Source: Sphingobacteriaceae bacterium (lineage in GTDB: Bacteria; Bacteroidota; Bacteroidia; Sphingobacteriales; Sphingobacteriaceae). From it: a stretch of DNA of 64,000 nt. The notes beneath the pieces are model-generated. The model was given only the letters and a program-made list of their open reading frames with translations, made no database searches and was not told the DNA's origin. The stretch spans positions 124,001 through 188,000 of the forward strand of contig JAQSWM010000003.1 in assembly GCA_029266635.1 (NCBI GenBank), written 5' to 3'. A program made the translations under genes and the position numbers. This document shows, piece after piece, positions 45,152 through 53,601 of this stretch (positions are counted from its first letter, which is position 1; every line of letters begins with the position of its first letter).

Positions 45152-45159
45152 CAAAGCTA
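45152..45159 (-). promoter_or_regulatory. -7 box of the Cys/His-rich gene (TAGCTTTG)
   Basis: Minus-strand TAGCTTTG lies 8 nt before ATG 45143, which favours that start over the in-frame TTG at 45164. It probably drives the TonB receptor gene as well. Confidence 0.45.
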
Positions 45160-45271
45160 CGCAAAAGAAGTACGTAAAAGTAACAATGGTGCTTGATCCC
45201 GATTTTAGCATTCGCTTGTAATTTTTCATCCGCGGCATAGCCTCAGCGCTAAATCGTCATATCTTTATGGC

Positions 45272-45610
45272 ATGACACCCGCTGAGATTAATCTTAAGTT
45301 CAGTCAGCTTCAGGAAATGCTTGCTGAGGATTTTGGAAGTGAACAACCCGACATTAAGGTTATGCTTTTTTTAATTGGTGTGCAGGAACTTGGGAAGGGT
45401 CCGAAGAAATTCAGCAAGCGCCAGAAAGAAGAGTTAATGCACATAGCCAATTGCCGGCTGTTCAGTGAACTGGGCTTTTATGAGCTGGAAGGAATTGATC
45501 AGGATGGCTGGCCGCACTGGAAATTAGTGAAGCCGATCCCCAACTATACGCTCCTTGAACAGGAGATGCTTATTAAATCGCTTATTGTAACTTATTTCGA
45601 TAATCTTTAA
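45272..45610 (+). CDS. Conserved-looking hypothetical protein
   Basis: A 112-residue soluble, mostly helical protein (AEINLKFSQLQEMLAEDFG, KFSKRQKEELMHIANCRLFSELG) with no signal peptide and no motif I recognise. It has codon use like its neighbours and lies 22 nt before the cyclophilin gene. TATCTTTA (45260-45267), one base off the -7 consensus, sits exactly 4 nt before the ATG. Confidence 0.75.
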   Translation: MTPAEINLKFSQLQEMLAEDFGSEQPDIKVMLFLIGVQELGKGPKKFSKRQKEELMHIANCRLFSELGFYELEGIDQDGWPHWKLVKPIPNYTLLEQEMLIKSLIVTYFDNL

Positions 45611-45632
45611 CAATCTACGCCGTTTCATTGTG

Positions 45633-46361
45633 ATGAAAAAAGTCTTATTTCTTCTATTAACCCTTGTATCTTTTTCAGCTTTCGCGAAGAAACCTCAGCA
45701 CAGTTACGTGCGCATTTCAACGCCAAAAGGCGAATGCATCGTAATGTTATATAACGAAACACCTAAGCACAGAGACAACTTTTTAAAACTCGCCAAGCAG
45801 GGAGCTTTCAACAACACTTTGTTTCACCGTGTAATAAAAGCATTTATGATCCAGGGCGGTGATCCGGATTCTAAGACCGCAAAACCAGGACAAATGCTTG
45901 GCGAAGGCGATTTGGGATATAAAGTAGATGCCGAATTCCGCGACAGCCTCTTTCACAAAAAAGGCGTAATTGCCGCAGCCCGCGATGACAATCCCACCAA
46001 AGCTTCGAGCGCATCGCAGTTTTATTTAGTGCAGGGAAAAGTGTTCGCTGATGAAGAACTCGACAGACTAGAGCAAACTCGTTTACAAGGCCGTAAAATA
46101 CCGGCATCACAGCGCCAGGCTTACAAAACTATCGGCGGAACTCCACATCTGGACCAAAACTATACTGTTTACGGCGAAATTGTGAAGGGGATTGAGATGA
46201 TAGATGCTATTGCTAACGTACCAACTGATGCAAATAATCGCCCACTTGAAGATGTGCGGATGCAAGTTTCAGTTTTGAAGAAAAGCCAGGCACGGAAGCT
46301 TGAAAAGGAGCTTTTGCATGATCAGCTGAAATCAAAGCTCATCATGAATTCCAAAATGTAA
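45633..46361 (+). CDS. Periplasmic cyclophilin-type peptidylprolyl isomerase
   Basis: A protein of about 242 residues with a signal peptide (MKKVLFLLLTLVSFSAFA). The cyclophilin core has LFHRVIKAFMIQGGDP with the catalytic Arg, SASQFYLVQG, and NYTVYGEIVKGIEMID. An insert around 150-175 is common in Bacteroidota members. I chose ATG 45633 over GTG 45630. Its stop abuts the ATG of the exonuclease gene. Confidence 0.92.
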   Translation: MKKVLFLLLTLVSFSAFAKKPQHSYVRISTPKGECIVMLYNETPKHRDNFLKLAKQGAFNNTLFHRVIKAFMIQGGDPDSKTAKPGQMLGEGDLGYKVDAEFRDSLFHKKGVIAAARDDNPTKASSASQFYLVQGKVFADEELDRLEQTRLQGRKIPASQRQAYKTIGGTPHLDQNYTVYGEIVKGIEMIDAIANVPTDANNRPLEDVRMQVSVLKKSQARKLEKELLHDQLKSKLIMNSKM

Positions 46362-47132
46362 ATGAAGATCGTTTCATATAACGTAAACGGAATTCGCTCG
46401 GCTCTAAGTAAAAACTTTCTCTCCTGGCTACAAGCCACCAATGCCGATGTTGTTTGCCTTCAGGAAATAAAAGCATCTCCTGACCAATTGGTTGATTTGC
46501 CCTTGCTTGAGCAACTAGGGTACGAGCATTACTGGAACCCGGCACAGAAAAAGGGTTACAGTGGCACAGCAATTCTTACCAGGATTACACCGAAGCATGT
46601 TGAGTATGGCTGCGGGATGGAGGATTACGACTGTGAAGGCAGGATCTTGCGGGCTGACTTTGAGCATTGCTCCGTGATGAGCGCCTATTTTCCCTCAGGC
46701 TCAAGCGGCGATCACAGGCAATTTTTTAAGTATCGTTTTCTGGATCATTTTCGTGAATACATCGACAAGTTAAAAACGGAATATCCGCGGCTTGTGCTGT
46801 GTGGCGACTTGAACATCTGCCATCGGGCTATTGATATCCATAATCCTAAATCGAATGCAAATTCTTCAGGCTTTCTTCCTGCCGAGCGGGAGTGGATGGA
46901 AAACTTCCTCGAAAGCGGATTTGTAGATACATTCCGGCATCTTAATCAGGAGCCGCACAATTACACTTGGTGGAGCTACAGGGCAAATGCAAGGAATAAG
47001 AACCTGGGCTGGCGCATAGACTACGCGATGGCGTCAAAAGCTTTAGAACAAAACATCCGACGCTCAGCCATCCTTTGCGAAGCCAAACACTCAGACCATT
47101 GTCCGGTGCTGCTGGAGCTTTCGTTTCAGTAG
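46362..47132 (+). CDS. xth: Exodeoxyribonuclease III
   Basis: An AP endonuclease and 3' exonuclease for base excision repair. The 256-residue protein has SYNVNGIRSAL, CLQEIKA with the metal Glu, CGDLNICHRAIDIHNPK, NLGWRIDYAMAS and the final SDHCPVLLEL with the catalytic Asp-His. Its ATG follows the cyclophilin stop with no gap. It is convergent with the kinase gene at 47139. Confidence 0.96.
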   Translation: MKIVSYNVNGIRSALSKNFLSWLQATNADVVCLQEIKASPDQLVDLPLLEQLGYEHYWNPAQKKGYSGTAILTRITPKHVEYGCGMEDYDCEGRILRADFEHCSVMSAYFPSGSSGDHRQFFKYRFLDHFREYIDKLKTEYPRLVLCGDLNICHRAIDIHNPKSNANSSGFLPAEREWMENFLESGFVDTFRHLNQEPHNYTWWSYRANARNKNLGWRIDYAMASKALEQNIRRSAILCEAKHSDHCPVLLELSFQ

Positions 47133-47138
47133 AATCAA

Positions 47139-48449
47139 TCAAGGAAATATCAGCCTAAACCTGCTGCCGGCGCCTAACTCTGAGCTCACTTCAATTCCAA
47201 TCTTGTGAAAATCTGCTATTGACTTTACAATGGGAAGGCCGAGCCCAAAGCTTTCCTGCTGCGCAGACCGCTTGAATTTTTTGAATCGATTAAAGATAAA
47301 CGGAACCTGTTCTTCAGGTATGCCGATGCCCGTGTCAGAAACCTCGATCACATAAGAACCATCTTCACGGAATGCTTTGATGGCTATATCGCCCTGCTCC
47401 TTGTTGTACTTTATAGCATTGTTCACCAGGTTAAAAAATAGGTTGAACAACAAAAAGCGATTCACTTCGTGTAGGGTTTTATCGTCCGTCACTTCGATAT
47501 TCATTCGTATATTTTTATCCTGCAACCGAATTGAAATTTCGTCTGAAACATCGTTCAGCAATTCAGATACACTTATCGTATCTTCTTTCAGGAATTGCTC
47601 ATTTTCTATTTGCGATATGAGAAGTAATGTTTTGGTGATGCTTTTTAGCCTGTTCAGCGTTTTGTGCATCTCAACCAGTTTTAGCTGAAGCTCATCGCTG
47701 ATGTCTTCCCGTCCTGATAAGTTTTCAATTTTGTTCTGCAGGATGGTAATGGGCGTCATCAACTCGTGCGAGGCATTCGAGATAAATTCGCGTTCCTTCT
47801 GAAAAGTGGCCTCAATGTGCTGGATCATCTGATGAATGCTTTCATCGAGATACTTGAAATCGTAGGTGCTGGTATTTATCCGCTGGTAAGGGCCAGCAGC
47901 GGGGAAACGTTTATCGAGCAATTTGGCTTTTATGATTTTTCCTAAAGGCCGAAGCAGGTAATCGGCGTAAAGGAAATCCAGGAGGACGGTAAAAAAAATC
48001 ATCCCAAGCAACACTTCTAAAGCGATGCTCTGAAGAGGGCTGCTGGTTTCGCCGATGGTTTTTACGCTCTTGCCAACCTCAAGCAGGTAGTTCTTTTTAT
48101 CGTGAGCAAACGTATGGCTGAGGATGCGGTATTGGATTGTATCACCTTCTACAATGCGTTCAGAATTTTCAATAGTGTTTAGGTGGTAGGATGGCGGACT
48201 TTCTTCCAGTCCTACATATTCTTCCTTTAGCAGCGTATAACTCCCATAGGGTTTCCCATCAGGCATATATTGTTCAATGCCGAGGCTGTCTATTTTCTGA
48301 AGAACCTTGTCTTTCTGCTTTCGGAGCCTGTTATCAGTATAATTAAGATTGATGTTGCCAATGAGGCGGGGGAGCAGAAGAACAAATAATACCACGATCA
48401 CCAGCTTCGACAGGGTGTTGAAAAGGGTGAGCTTGGTTTGAAGCCTCAT
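47139..48449 (-). CDS. Sensor histidine kinase (HAMP/HisKA/HATPase)
   Basis: A 436-residue inner-membrane kinase. Helices lie at about 16-32 and 143-163, with a periplasmic sensor of about 110 residues between. A HAMP-like linker is followed by the H-box SNASHELMTP (His228), the N-box NLVNNAIKYN, G1 DTGIGIPEEQV and FGLGLPIVKSI. I chose ATG 48449 (MRLQTKLTLFN), 4 nt after the regulator's stop; the upstream frame overlaps that gene. The operon includes a PepSY-like and a Gly/Pro-rich exported protein. Confidence 0.93.
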   Translation of the reverse strand: MRLQTKLTLFNTLSKLVIVVLFVLLLPRLIGNINLNYTDNRLRKQKDKVLQKIDSLGIEQYMPDGKPYGSYTLLKEEYVGLEESPPSYHLNTIENSERIVEGDTIQYRILSHTFAHDKKNYLLEVGKSVKTIGETSSPLQSIALEVLLGMIFFTVLLDFLYADYLLRPLGKIIKAKLLDKRFPAAGPYQRINTSTYDFKYLDESIHQMIQHIEATFQKEREFISNASHELMTPITILQNKIENLSGREDISDELQLKLVEMHKTLNRLKSITKTLLLISQIENEQFLKEDTISVSELLNDVSDEISIRLQDKNIRMNIEVTDDKTLHEVNRFLLFNLFFNLVNNAIKYNKEQGDIAIKAFREDGSYVIEVSDTGIGIPEEQVPFIFNRFKKFKRSAQQESFGLGLPIVKSIADFHKIGIEVSSELGAGSRFRLIFP

Positions 48450-48453
48450 GGTT

Positions 48454-49134
48454 CTAAGCTGTGCGGATGCGGTAACCCACTCCGCGAACCGTTTCAAGCC
48501 ACTCGGTTGGTCCAAAAGCATTCAACTTTTTGCGGATGTTCTTGATGTGGGCGTCTATGTAGTTGGAATCGTAATCATCTTCAATCACGCTTCCCCAGAT
48601 GTGTTCATTTAGTTGCATGCGATTAAGGGTGCGATTTTTATGCAAAAGCAGGTAGCTTACCAGATCGAACTCTTTTTTAGTGATAGCAGTAATTTCTTTG
48701 CCGCTGTGGGCGATGCTGCGGTTGGTGAGGTCAACACTAAATTCGCCTAGAGGCACAACCGTGTTCTTCAGCCCAAATTTGCGCCGGGCGATGGCCTGCA
48801 TCCGGCTCTGAAGTTCCAGCAGGGAGAATGGCTTGGCGAGATAATCGTCTGCTCCAAGATCTAATCCTTTTATTTTATCCCCAACATCGCCACGAGCAGT
48901 AAGAATGATGCAAGCAGCTTCGGGATTGTATTCTTTGGCTTCTTTAAGAAGGTCTAAACCCTCATAATCGGGCAAGCCCAGATCAATAAGAATAAAGTCG
49001 TAGAGGTTTACCGCGATTTTTTCGGATGCGTTGTTGCCGGTAAATGAAACATCACAGGTGTAGAATTGCTTCTTCAAGAAAGCCTCAACTTCCCTGGAAA
49101 GGCTTTTTTCGTCTTCGATAATCAGAACGTTCAT
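48454..49134 (-). CDS. OmpR-family response regulator
   Basis: A 226-residue regulator with a receiver (Asp51 in FILIDLGLPDYEG, Lys in DDYLAKPFSL) and a C-terminal winged helix (about 128-226, with KEFDLVSYLLLHKNRTLNR and the ending VRGVGYRIRTA). It precedes its kinase by 4 nt and follows two exported-protein genes in the same direction, which are likely targets or signal inputs. Confidence 0.95.
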   Translation of the reverse strand: MNVLIIEDEKSLSREVEAFLKKQFYTCDVSFTGNNASEKIAVNLYDFILIDLGLPDYEGLDLLKEAKEYNPEAACIILTARGDVGDKIKGLDLGADDYLAKPFSLLELQSRMQAIARRKFGLKNTVVPLGEFSVDLTNRSIAHSGKEITAITKKEFDLVSYLLLHKNRTLNRMQLNEHIWGSVIEDDYDSNYIDAHIKNIRKKLNAFGPTEWLETVRGVGYRIRTA

Positions 49135-49152
49135 TGCTGTACGCGTAGATCG

Positions 49153-49596
49153 CTAACCACTTGGCCTGCCACTGCTATGACCGCCACCACCCGGACCAGG
49201 GCCGCCGCCGCTTTGTGGTGGCCTGCTATCTCCGCTACCACCACGTTGAGGGCGAGAATTGCCGGGCTGCACGCCTCTGGCATCAGGAAAGCCATTGCCG
49301 ATTTCTGGAACCGGCGGACGGCTAATCACGCCTGGCCTTCCTCCTTCCGCCGGCTCGTTAATACGTTCCGGTTTCGGCTGCCGTTTGGCGGGAGCAATTT
49401 CTTTGATTTTTTTCTTAGAGGTGTCTTGCAATCGTTCAACAGAACTGCGCAGGCTATCTGTTTTGTGCTTGAATAGCTTTTTGAGAAAGAATCCATTCGC
49501 TCTTCCATCGTTGTTGCCACTTGCGAAAGCACTCGTTCCGGTAACAGCTGCAAACGCAACTGAGAGTAGCACAAAAAAGAGCAGACGTTTAACCAT
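49153..49596 (-). CDS. Exported Gly/Pro/Arg-rich protein
   Basis: A 147-residue protein with a signal peptide (about 1-26, ending AFA), a short charged segment (FFLKKLFKHKTDSLRSSVERL) and a disordered C-terminal half ending in Gly/Ser/Pro-rich sequence (GGGPGPGGGGHSSGRPSG). I do not recognise the family. TAGATTTG (49602-49609) ends 5 nt before ATG 49596, which supports that start and suggests a second promoter for the regulator/kinase genes downstream. Confidence 0.7.
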   Translation of the reverse strand: MVKRLLFFVLLSVAFAAVTGTSAFASGNNDGRANGFFLKKLFKHKTDSLRSSVERLQDTSKKKIKEIAPAKRQPKPERINEPAEGGRPGVISRPPVPEIGNGFPDARGVQPGNSRPQRGGSGDSRPPQSGGGPGPGGGGHSSGRPSG

Positions 49597-49601
49597 TCTC
49601 A

Positions 49602-49609
49602 CAAATCTA
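49602..49609 (-). promoter_or_regulatory. -7 box inside the PepSY/two-component operon (TAGATTTG)
   Basis: An exact TAnnTTTG on the minus strand, 5 nt before ATG 49596. Confidence 0.45.
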
Positions 49610-49712
49610 AATAATAAATAACTTTAAACAGCAGCCCATAGTATTGGGCTGCTGTAAATCTGACAATGTATTCAGATAGCCAGATGAATCATATAGTTGA
49701 TATGAATTTTCG

Positions 49713-50612
49713 CTATCTGATCGGCAATACTTTAACAAAAGCACCACTAGCATCAAACTGAATTGCGTACCTGGTGCCGCTCACATCAATAAACACGGCA
49801 TAACCCTGCACCGAAGAATTATTTTTGAAAGCAAAAGCTTTATTGATCACAAATCCCGGATAAGTTGCTGCCAGGTAAGTGGAAACTCTCGCGGGCAGAT
49901 CGGTGACATTGATGGCTACGTGCTTGCCAGGATGTGGAGGTAATTGATCTCTCTTGATGAAGGTTCCTGTTGCAGAAAACACAGTAGCGTAAAGCACCTT
50001 GTTGGCGCTGATCACGAAATATGATCCGTCTTTGCCGACACGTGCATGCAGGAGAGTGTCGGTTGCGTAATTTGTGGCGAAGTAAGATTTTACAGCAGTG
50101 GGTAAAGAGCCGAGGGAAATGGAATCGCGGTTTTCGCCATCACGTGCATCAAAACGCCCGCCTCGGTGCCAGCCTTTGCCTCTGTCATCGCCATTGCAGT
50201 CGCGGCGTTCACGCTGCTCCAGTACTTTAACGAAGTTCCCAGAAGCATCAAACTTGATGGCTACCGGCTTTCCGTTAAACTGGATCACGGCTATGTAACT
50301 GTCGACAGTTCTGCTTGAGGTAAGTATCCTAAACGACTTTTGAACTGAGTATCCGGCGTAGTTGGTGTTTAGGTAAGCAGATACTGTTGATGGAAACGTA
50401 CTGAATGCAACGGAGTCTTTTTGCATTCCTTTAGGGCAGGCGTTTACAGCCACAACGGCGTCGGAAGTTGGACCGGCAGCGATTACTTCAATGGAACTTG
50501 CAAGTAAGGCGCTGTCTGGAGAATCTTTGAGCCTTTCTTTGTCGCAGGATGACAGGCCGACGGCCACTACTGCAGCCAGCAGAAAGTCGTTGAATTGGTT
50601 TAACTTTTTCAT
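49713..50612 (-). CDS. Lipoprotein with three PepSY-like repeats
   Basis: A 299-residue protein with a lipoprotein signal (LSSC, Cys23). It contains three related units of 65-80 residues: each begins LP-like/ST..V..YL.TNY (STVSAYLNTNYAGYSVQKSF, TAVKSYFATNYATDTLLHAR, ARVSTYLAATYPGFVINKAF) and the first and third end with a F-D-ASG-F-VKVL strand. This is the PepSY-like (DUF2874) pattern of periplasmic proteins. It is the first gene of a co-directional group with an exported protein, a response regulator and a kinase, so it may feed or report the kinase signal. Confidence 0.82.
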   Translation of the reverse strand: MKKLNQFNDFLLAAVVAVGLSSCDKERLKDSPDSALLASSIEVIAAGPTSDAVVAVNACPKGMQKDSVAFSTFPSTVSAYLNTNYAGYSVQKSFRILTSSRTVDSYIAVIQFNGKPVAIKFDASGNFVKVLEQRERRDCNGDDRGKGWHRGGRFDARDGENRDSISLGSLPTAVKSYFATNYATDTLLHARVGKDGSYFVISANKVLYATVFSATGTFIKRDQLPPHPGKHVAINVTDLPARVSTYLAATYPGFVINKAFAFKNNSSVQGYAVFIDVSGTRYAIQFDASGAFVKVLPIR

Positions 50613-50730
50613 AAAGGATTATTGGTTTAAGTTTAATCGTGATGCTAAACTATAGCCGCTAAATGAAATGGGAATGAAAAAGCTAGATGCTGGTGAAATT
50701 TTTGTGATGAGCTTTCTGGAACGCTGAAAA

Positions 50731-51906
50731 TTATAACTCTCGTTCCTGAGTCCTTCTTGTGCCTTCGTAAAGTTCGTATTCCAGCAGCCTGCAATCCAGC
50801 TTGCCATTATAGAACTCCATGCGCTTTGAAGCTTTTAAACCGATTTTCTTAGCGAGATCAGGATTGCCGGTGAAAATATATCCTTTGTAGCCCTTGCAAT
50901 TCGTCTTCATGAAATCACCAATCCGTTTGTAAGTGAGTTCAAGTTTGGAATGAACTCCGAGGCGCTCTCCATATTCAGGATTGAAGAAGACCACTCCTTT
51001 CTCCTCAGGCACTTCCGTTTCGGCGAAATCGCAAAGCTGGAAATCTATCAGGTGATCTACGCCAGCCGTTTTTGCATTGTTTTCCGATACTGCGATTGCG
51101 TCTTCAGAAATATCGCTGGCAACTATTTTAAAGTCGAGAGTTTTAGTTGCCTGATCCTTTAGCTTCCGGCGCTCGGTAAAAAACACCTGTTCATCGTAGC
51201 CGATGATGTGCATAAAGCCATAGTTCATGCGGAAGAGCCCCGGGCTTTTGTTGGTGGCCAGCAATGCAGCTTCTATGGCTAGCGTTCCCGAGCCGCACAT
51301 CGGATTGATGAAAGGGCTTTTCCTGTCCCAGCCGGTGGCCATAATTGTGCCCGCCGCGAGGGCTTCTAGCATCGGTGCCTTTCCTGGGATTTTGCGATAG
51401 CCGTGCTTTGCCAGGGTCTCACCTGAGGTGTCAATAAATACCTCCGCAAAGTCATCCTTCCAGTAAAGGTGTATTACTGCCTTATTTTGCTCAGCACCGG
51501 AATTGGGGCGTAAGCCTTTCTTTTCTTTTATCCGATCAACTATCGCATCCTTCACCTTAACATTCGCAAAAAGTGGCGTCGTAATAGTTTCATTATCCAC
51601 ATTCGAGGTAACAGAAAAATATCCCGAGAAATCGATAAGCTCTTCCCAGGCAATTTCCATCAATTCTTTATACAAGCGGGCTGGATTATCAGCTGTGAAG
51701 CTTTTGATAGAGTAAAGGATTTGGCTGGCGCAACGCAAGTTCAGGTTGAGGGGTATGCAATCTGTCACCGTTCCCTCCAATTCAACGCCCGTGCTGAAAC
51801 TGCGCACAATCGTATAGCCTAAGTCGCTGACCTCCTGGTGCAAATAAGGTGATAAGCGCTTATTGCAGGTAATAATTATCTTGCTTTTTGTGTGGAAAAC
51901 TTGCAT
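50731..51906 (-). CDS. THUMP-domain 23S rRNA methyltransferase (RlmL/RlmK-type)
   Basis: A 391-residue class I methyltransferase. The N-terminal THUMP region covers about 45-160. The SAM site is FINPMCGSGTLAIEAALL (from about 199), ASDISEDAIAVSENNAK follows, and the catalytic-type NPEYGERLG has Glu where many homologues have Pro. It probably methylates a guanine N2 in 23S rRNA, like the RlmL half of the E. coli enzyme. It is divergent from the DUF3127 gene. Confidence 0.9.
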   Translation of the reverse strand: MQVFHTKSKIIITCNKRLSPYLHQEVSDLGYTIVRSFSTGVELEGTVTDCIPLNLNLRCASQILYSIKSFTADNPARLYKELMEIAWEELIDFSGYFSVTSNVDNETITTPLFANVKVKDAIVDRIKEKKGLRPNSGAEQNKAVIHLYWKDDFAEVFIDTSGETLAKHGYRKIPGKAPMLEALAAGTIMATGWDRKSPFINPMCGSGTLAIEAALLATNKSPGLFRMNYGFMHIIGYDEQVFFTERRKLKDQATKTLDFKIVASDISEDAIAVSENNAKTAGVDHLIDFQLCDFAETEVPEEKGVVFFNPEYGERLGVHSKLELTYKRIGDFMKTNCKGYKGYIFTGNPDLAKKIGLKASKRMEFYNGKLDCRLLEYELYEGTRRTQEREL

Positions 51907-51989
51907 AAGAATGTGCGAAGTTACTCAATAATATTTGGCAGTTTTGTAGGAATGCCTCCCGGCAGGGAACTTAAACGTTTTGGATAATC

Positions 51990-52358
51990 ATGGAAATTAA
52001 AGGAAAAGTACACGAAGTTGCTCCTGCAGTAAATGTTAGCGACACTTTCAAAAAAAGAGAACTGATTATAGAGTATGCTGAGAATCCGCAGTACCCTGAA
52101 TTTATAAAATTTGAGGCTTTACAGGATAAAGTGAGCCTTTTTGATACAGTGAAAGTTGGCGATCAGGTAGAGGTTTTCTTTAATCTACGCGGACGCCCAT
52201 GGACGGATAAAAGCGGAAAGACATCATATTTCAATACGCTGGTAGTATGGCGCCTCAATGTGTTGAGCGGAGCGCAAGCCGGAGCAAGTACGCCTGAACT
52301 GGCTTCTCCTGTTGACATCAGCGCCGCTCCTGGCGAGGACGACGACCTTCCATTTTAA
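51990..52358 (+). CDS. DUF3127 protein, OB-fold-like
   Basis: A 122-residue soluble protein. MEIKGKVHEVAPAVNVSDTFKKRELII and VGDQVEVFFNLRGRPWTDKSGKTSYFNTLVVWRL are typical of DUF3127, a Bacteroidota family that looks like a small OB fold. The tail ends in acidic GEDDDLPF, like the tips of single-stranded DNA-binding proteins. A role in DNA or RNA binding is inference. A strong terminator follows. Confidence 0.88.
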   Translation: MEIKGKVHEVAPAVNVSDTFKKRELIIEYAENPQYPEFIKFEALQDKVSLFDTVKVGDQVEVFFNLRGRPWTDKSGKTSYFNTLVVWRLNVLSGAQAGASTPELASPVDISAAPGEDDDLPF

Positions 52359-52379
52359 GAATTAATTTTTTATCAGAAT

Positions 52380-52423
52380 AAAAGCAAAGCCCCGCTTGTT
52401 AATTCAAGCGGGGCTTTGCTTTT
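52380..52423. terminator. Bidirectional terminator between convergent genes
   Basis: A perfect 19-bp stem with a 6-nt loop (52399-52404), A run on the left, T run on the right. It serves the DUF3127 gene on + and the T9SS cargo gene on -. Confidence 0.93.
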
Positions 52424-52435
52424 GATATTGAATGC

Positions 52436-53482
52436 TTAATCCTTCACAACTTTTCTCACAAACCATTTACCATTCTGAGCAACAGAAATATAGTAAACGC
52501 CATTCTTTGGAAGGTTGATCTGCCTGATGTAATTGCCGGAGAAATTCGAAGGCTTATCCGTAAAAACAACTTTTTTATCACTATCCAGAACTTTTACTTC
52601 CGTTGTGCCTTTTAAGGCGATGTTGAACGACAAGGTCATTTTCCCGGTCGAAAAATTCGGGAACAGCGTTAGATCTTCTATTGCAAGATCGTTCGGATTA
52701 TCCGAACCGGCGATCTTCTTTAGATCTTCTTTTGAGGCATCGCTAACGCGGATATTCATGCGGGTGGTAATACCGTTTTTATCGGTGTTACTGTAGTTAA
52801 ACGATTGCGAATTGTTGCGGTCTCTCATGTAAATACCTGGAGCGGTTTCGCGAAACAAATCGTGGTTCCTGCTGAAACCGTTGGGAATTTCAATGTCGCC
52901 ATGCCCGGGGCGCATAGTTGGTATTCTGGTTTCGAAATCGTACCTGAACCGCTTCACCATGGCAGAATCGTTCAGGAATATTGTATCGCCCTCGCGTCGT
53001 AAAATTCGAATGTCTTTGTCGATCCCGTTAGGTTTAAAAACTCTGAAACGCAGTGAATCGCTGTTCAAAGAGGCAAGCAAGCTGTCACCTTTAGAACTGA
53101 AAACCTTAAAGTCGCCACCTTTTCCATCAAGTCTGAACCGCATGATGTTCGAGGTATCTCCATGGCTCCATACCATCTTCGGAAGGGAACGCTGTATCAC
53201 AATGTTGCGGTCAGCTCCATCCTCAGACCGCCGTTCAATCATAATGCCTGTGCCGTTAATTTCTACCTGGCTTTCTTTGAGCCGCTGGTTCATATCATCA
53301 AAGTCCTTTTGCACCTTTTCCCGCTCAGAACGGTTCAGCTCCGACATTTTCTTGCCATTCACCAACGTATCGCCATTGTTGATTACAATAGTTCTTGATT
53401 CTTTTTGAGCACTGGCGTTAATAGTTGCCGCAACAAGCACACAAATCGAACACGCTATAATTTTAAAAGTAAAATTTCTCAT
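52436..53482 (-). CDS. T9SS-sorted exported protein
   Basis: A 348-residue protein with a signal peptide (about 1-25, ending ASA) and a C-terminal type A sorting domain (about 268-348: LTLFPNFSTGKMTLSFNIAL, TEVKVLDSDKKVVF, GVYYISVAQNGKWFVRKVVKD). The middle is beta-rich and charged with no enzyme motif. It should cross the outer membrane by T9SS and be anchored to the surface or released. It diverges from the kinase gene at 53602. TAATTTTG (53505-53512) is its -7 box. Confidence 0.88.
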   Translation of the reverse strand: MRNFTFKIIACSICVLVAATINASAQKESRTIVINNGDTLVNGKKMSELNRSEREKVQKDFDDMNQRLKESQVEINGTGIMIERRSEDGADRNIVIQRSLPKMVWSHGDTSNIMRFRLDGKGGDFKVFSSKGDSLLASLNSDSLRFRVFKPNGIDKDIRILRREGDTIFLNDSAMVKRFRYDFETRIPTMRPGHGDIEIPNGFSRNHDLFRETAPGIYMRDRNNSQSFNYSNTDKNGITTRMNIRVSDASKEDLKKIAGSDNPNDLAIEDLTLFPNFSTGKMTLSFNIALKGTTEVKVLDSDKKVVFTDKPSNFSGNYIRQINLPKNGVYYISVAQNGKWFVRKVVKD

Positions 53483-53504
53483 GTTTATTAGATTAAGTTA
53501 GGCT

Positions 53505-53512
53505 CAAAATTA
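53505..53512 (-). promoter_or_regulatory. -7 box of the T9SS cargo gene (TAATTTTG)
   Basis: An exact TAnnTTTG on the minus strand, with about 18 nt of leader. No -33 TTG is seen at 19 nt. Confidence 0.45.
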
Positions 53513-53588
53513 GGCTGGCCTTAAGCCTGATTCTGTTAAAGGATTGTTAAAAAATGTTAAACAAAACATAGGCTCTTAAGCTGTTATG

Positions 53589-53596
53589 TACTTTTG
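53589..53596 (+). promoter_or_regulatory. -7 box of the RprX-like kinase gene (TACTTTTG)
   Basis: TACTTTTG ends 5 nt before the ATG at 53602, another predicted leaderless start. Confidence 0.5.
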
Positions 53597-53601
53597 TTCT
53601 G

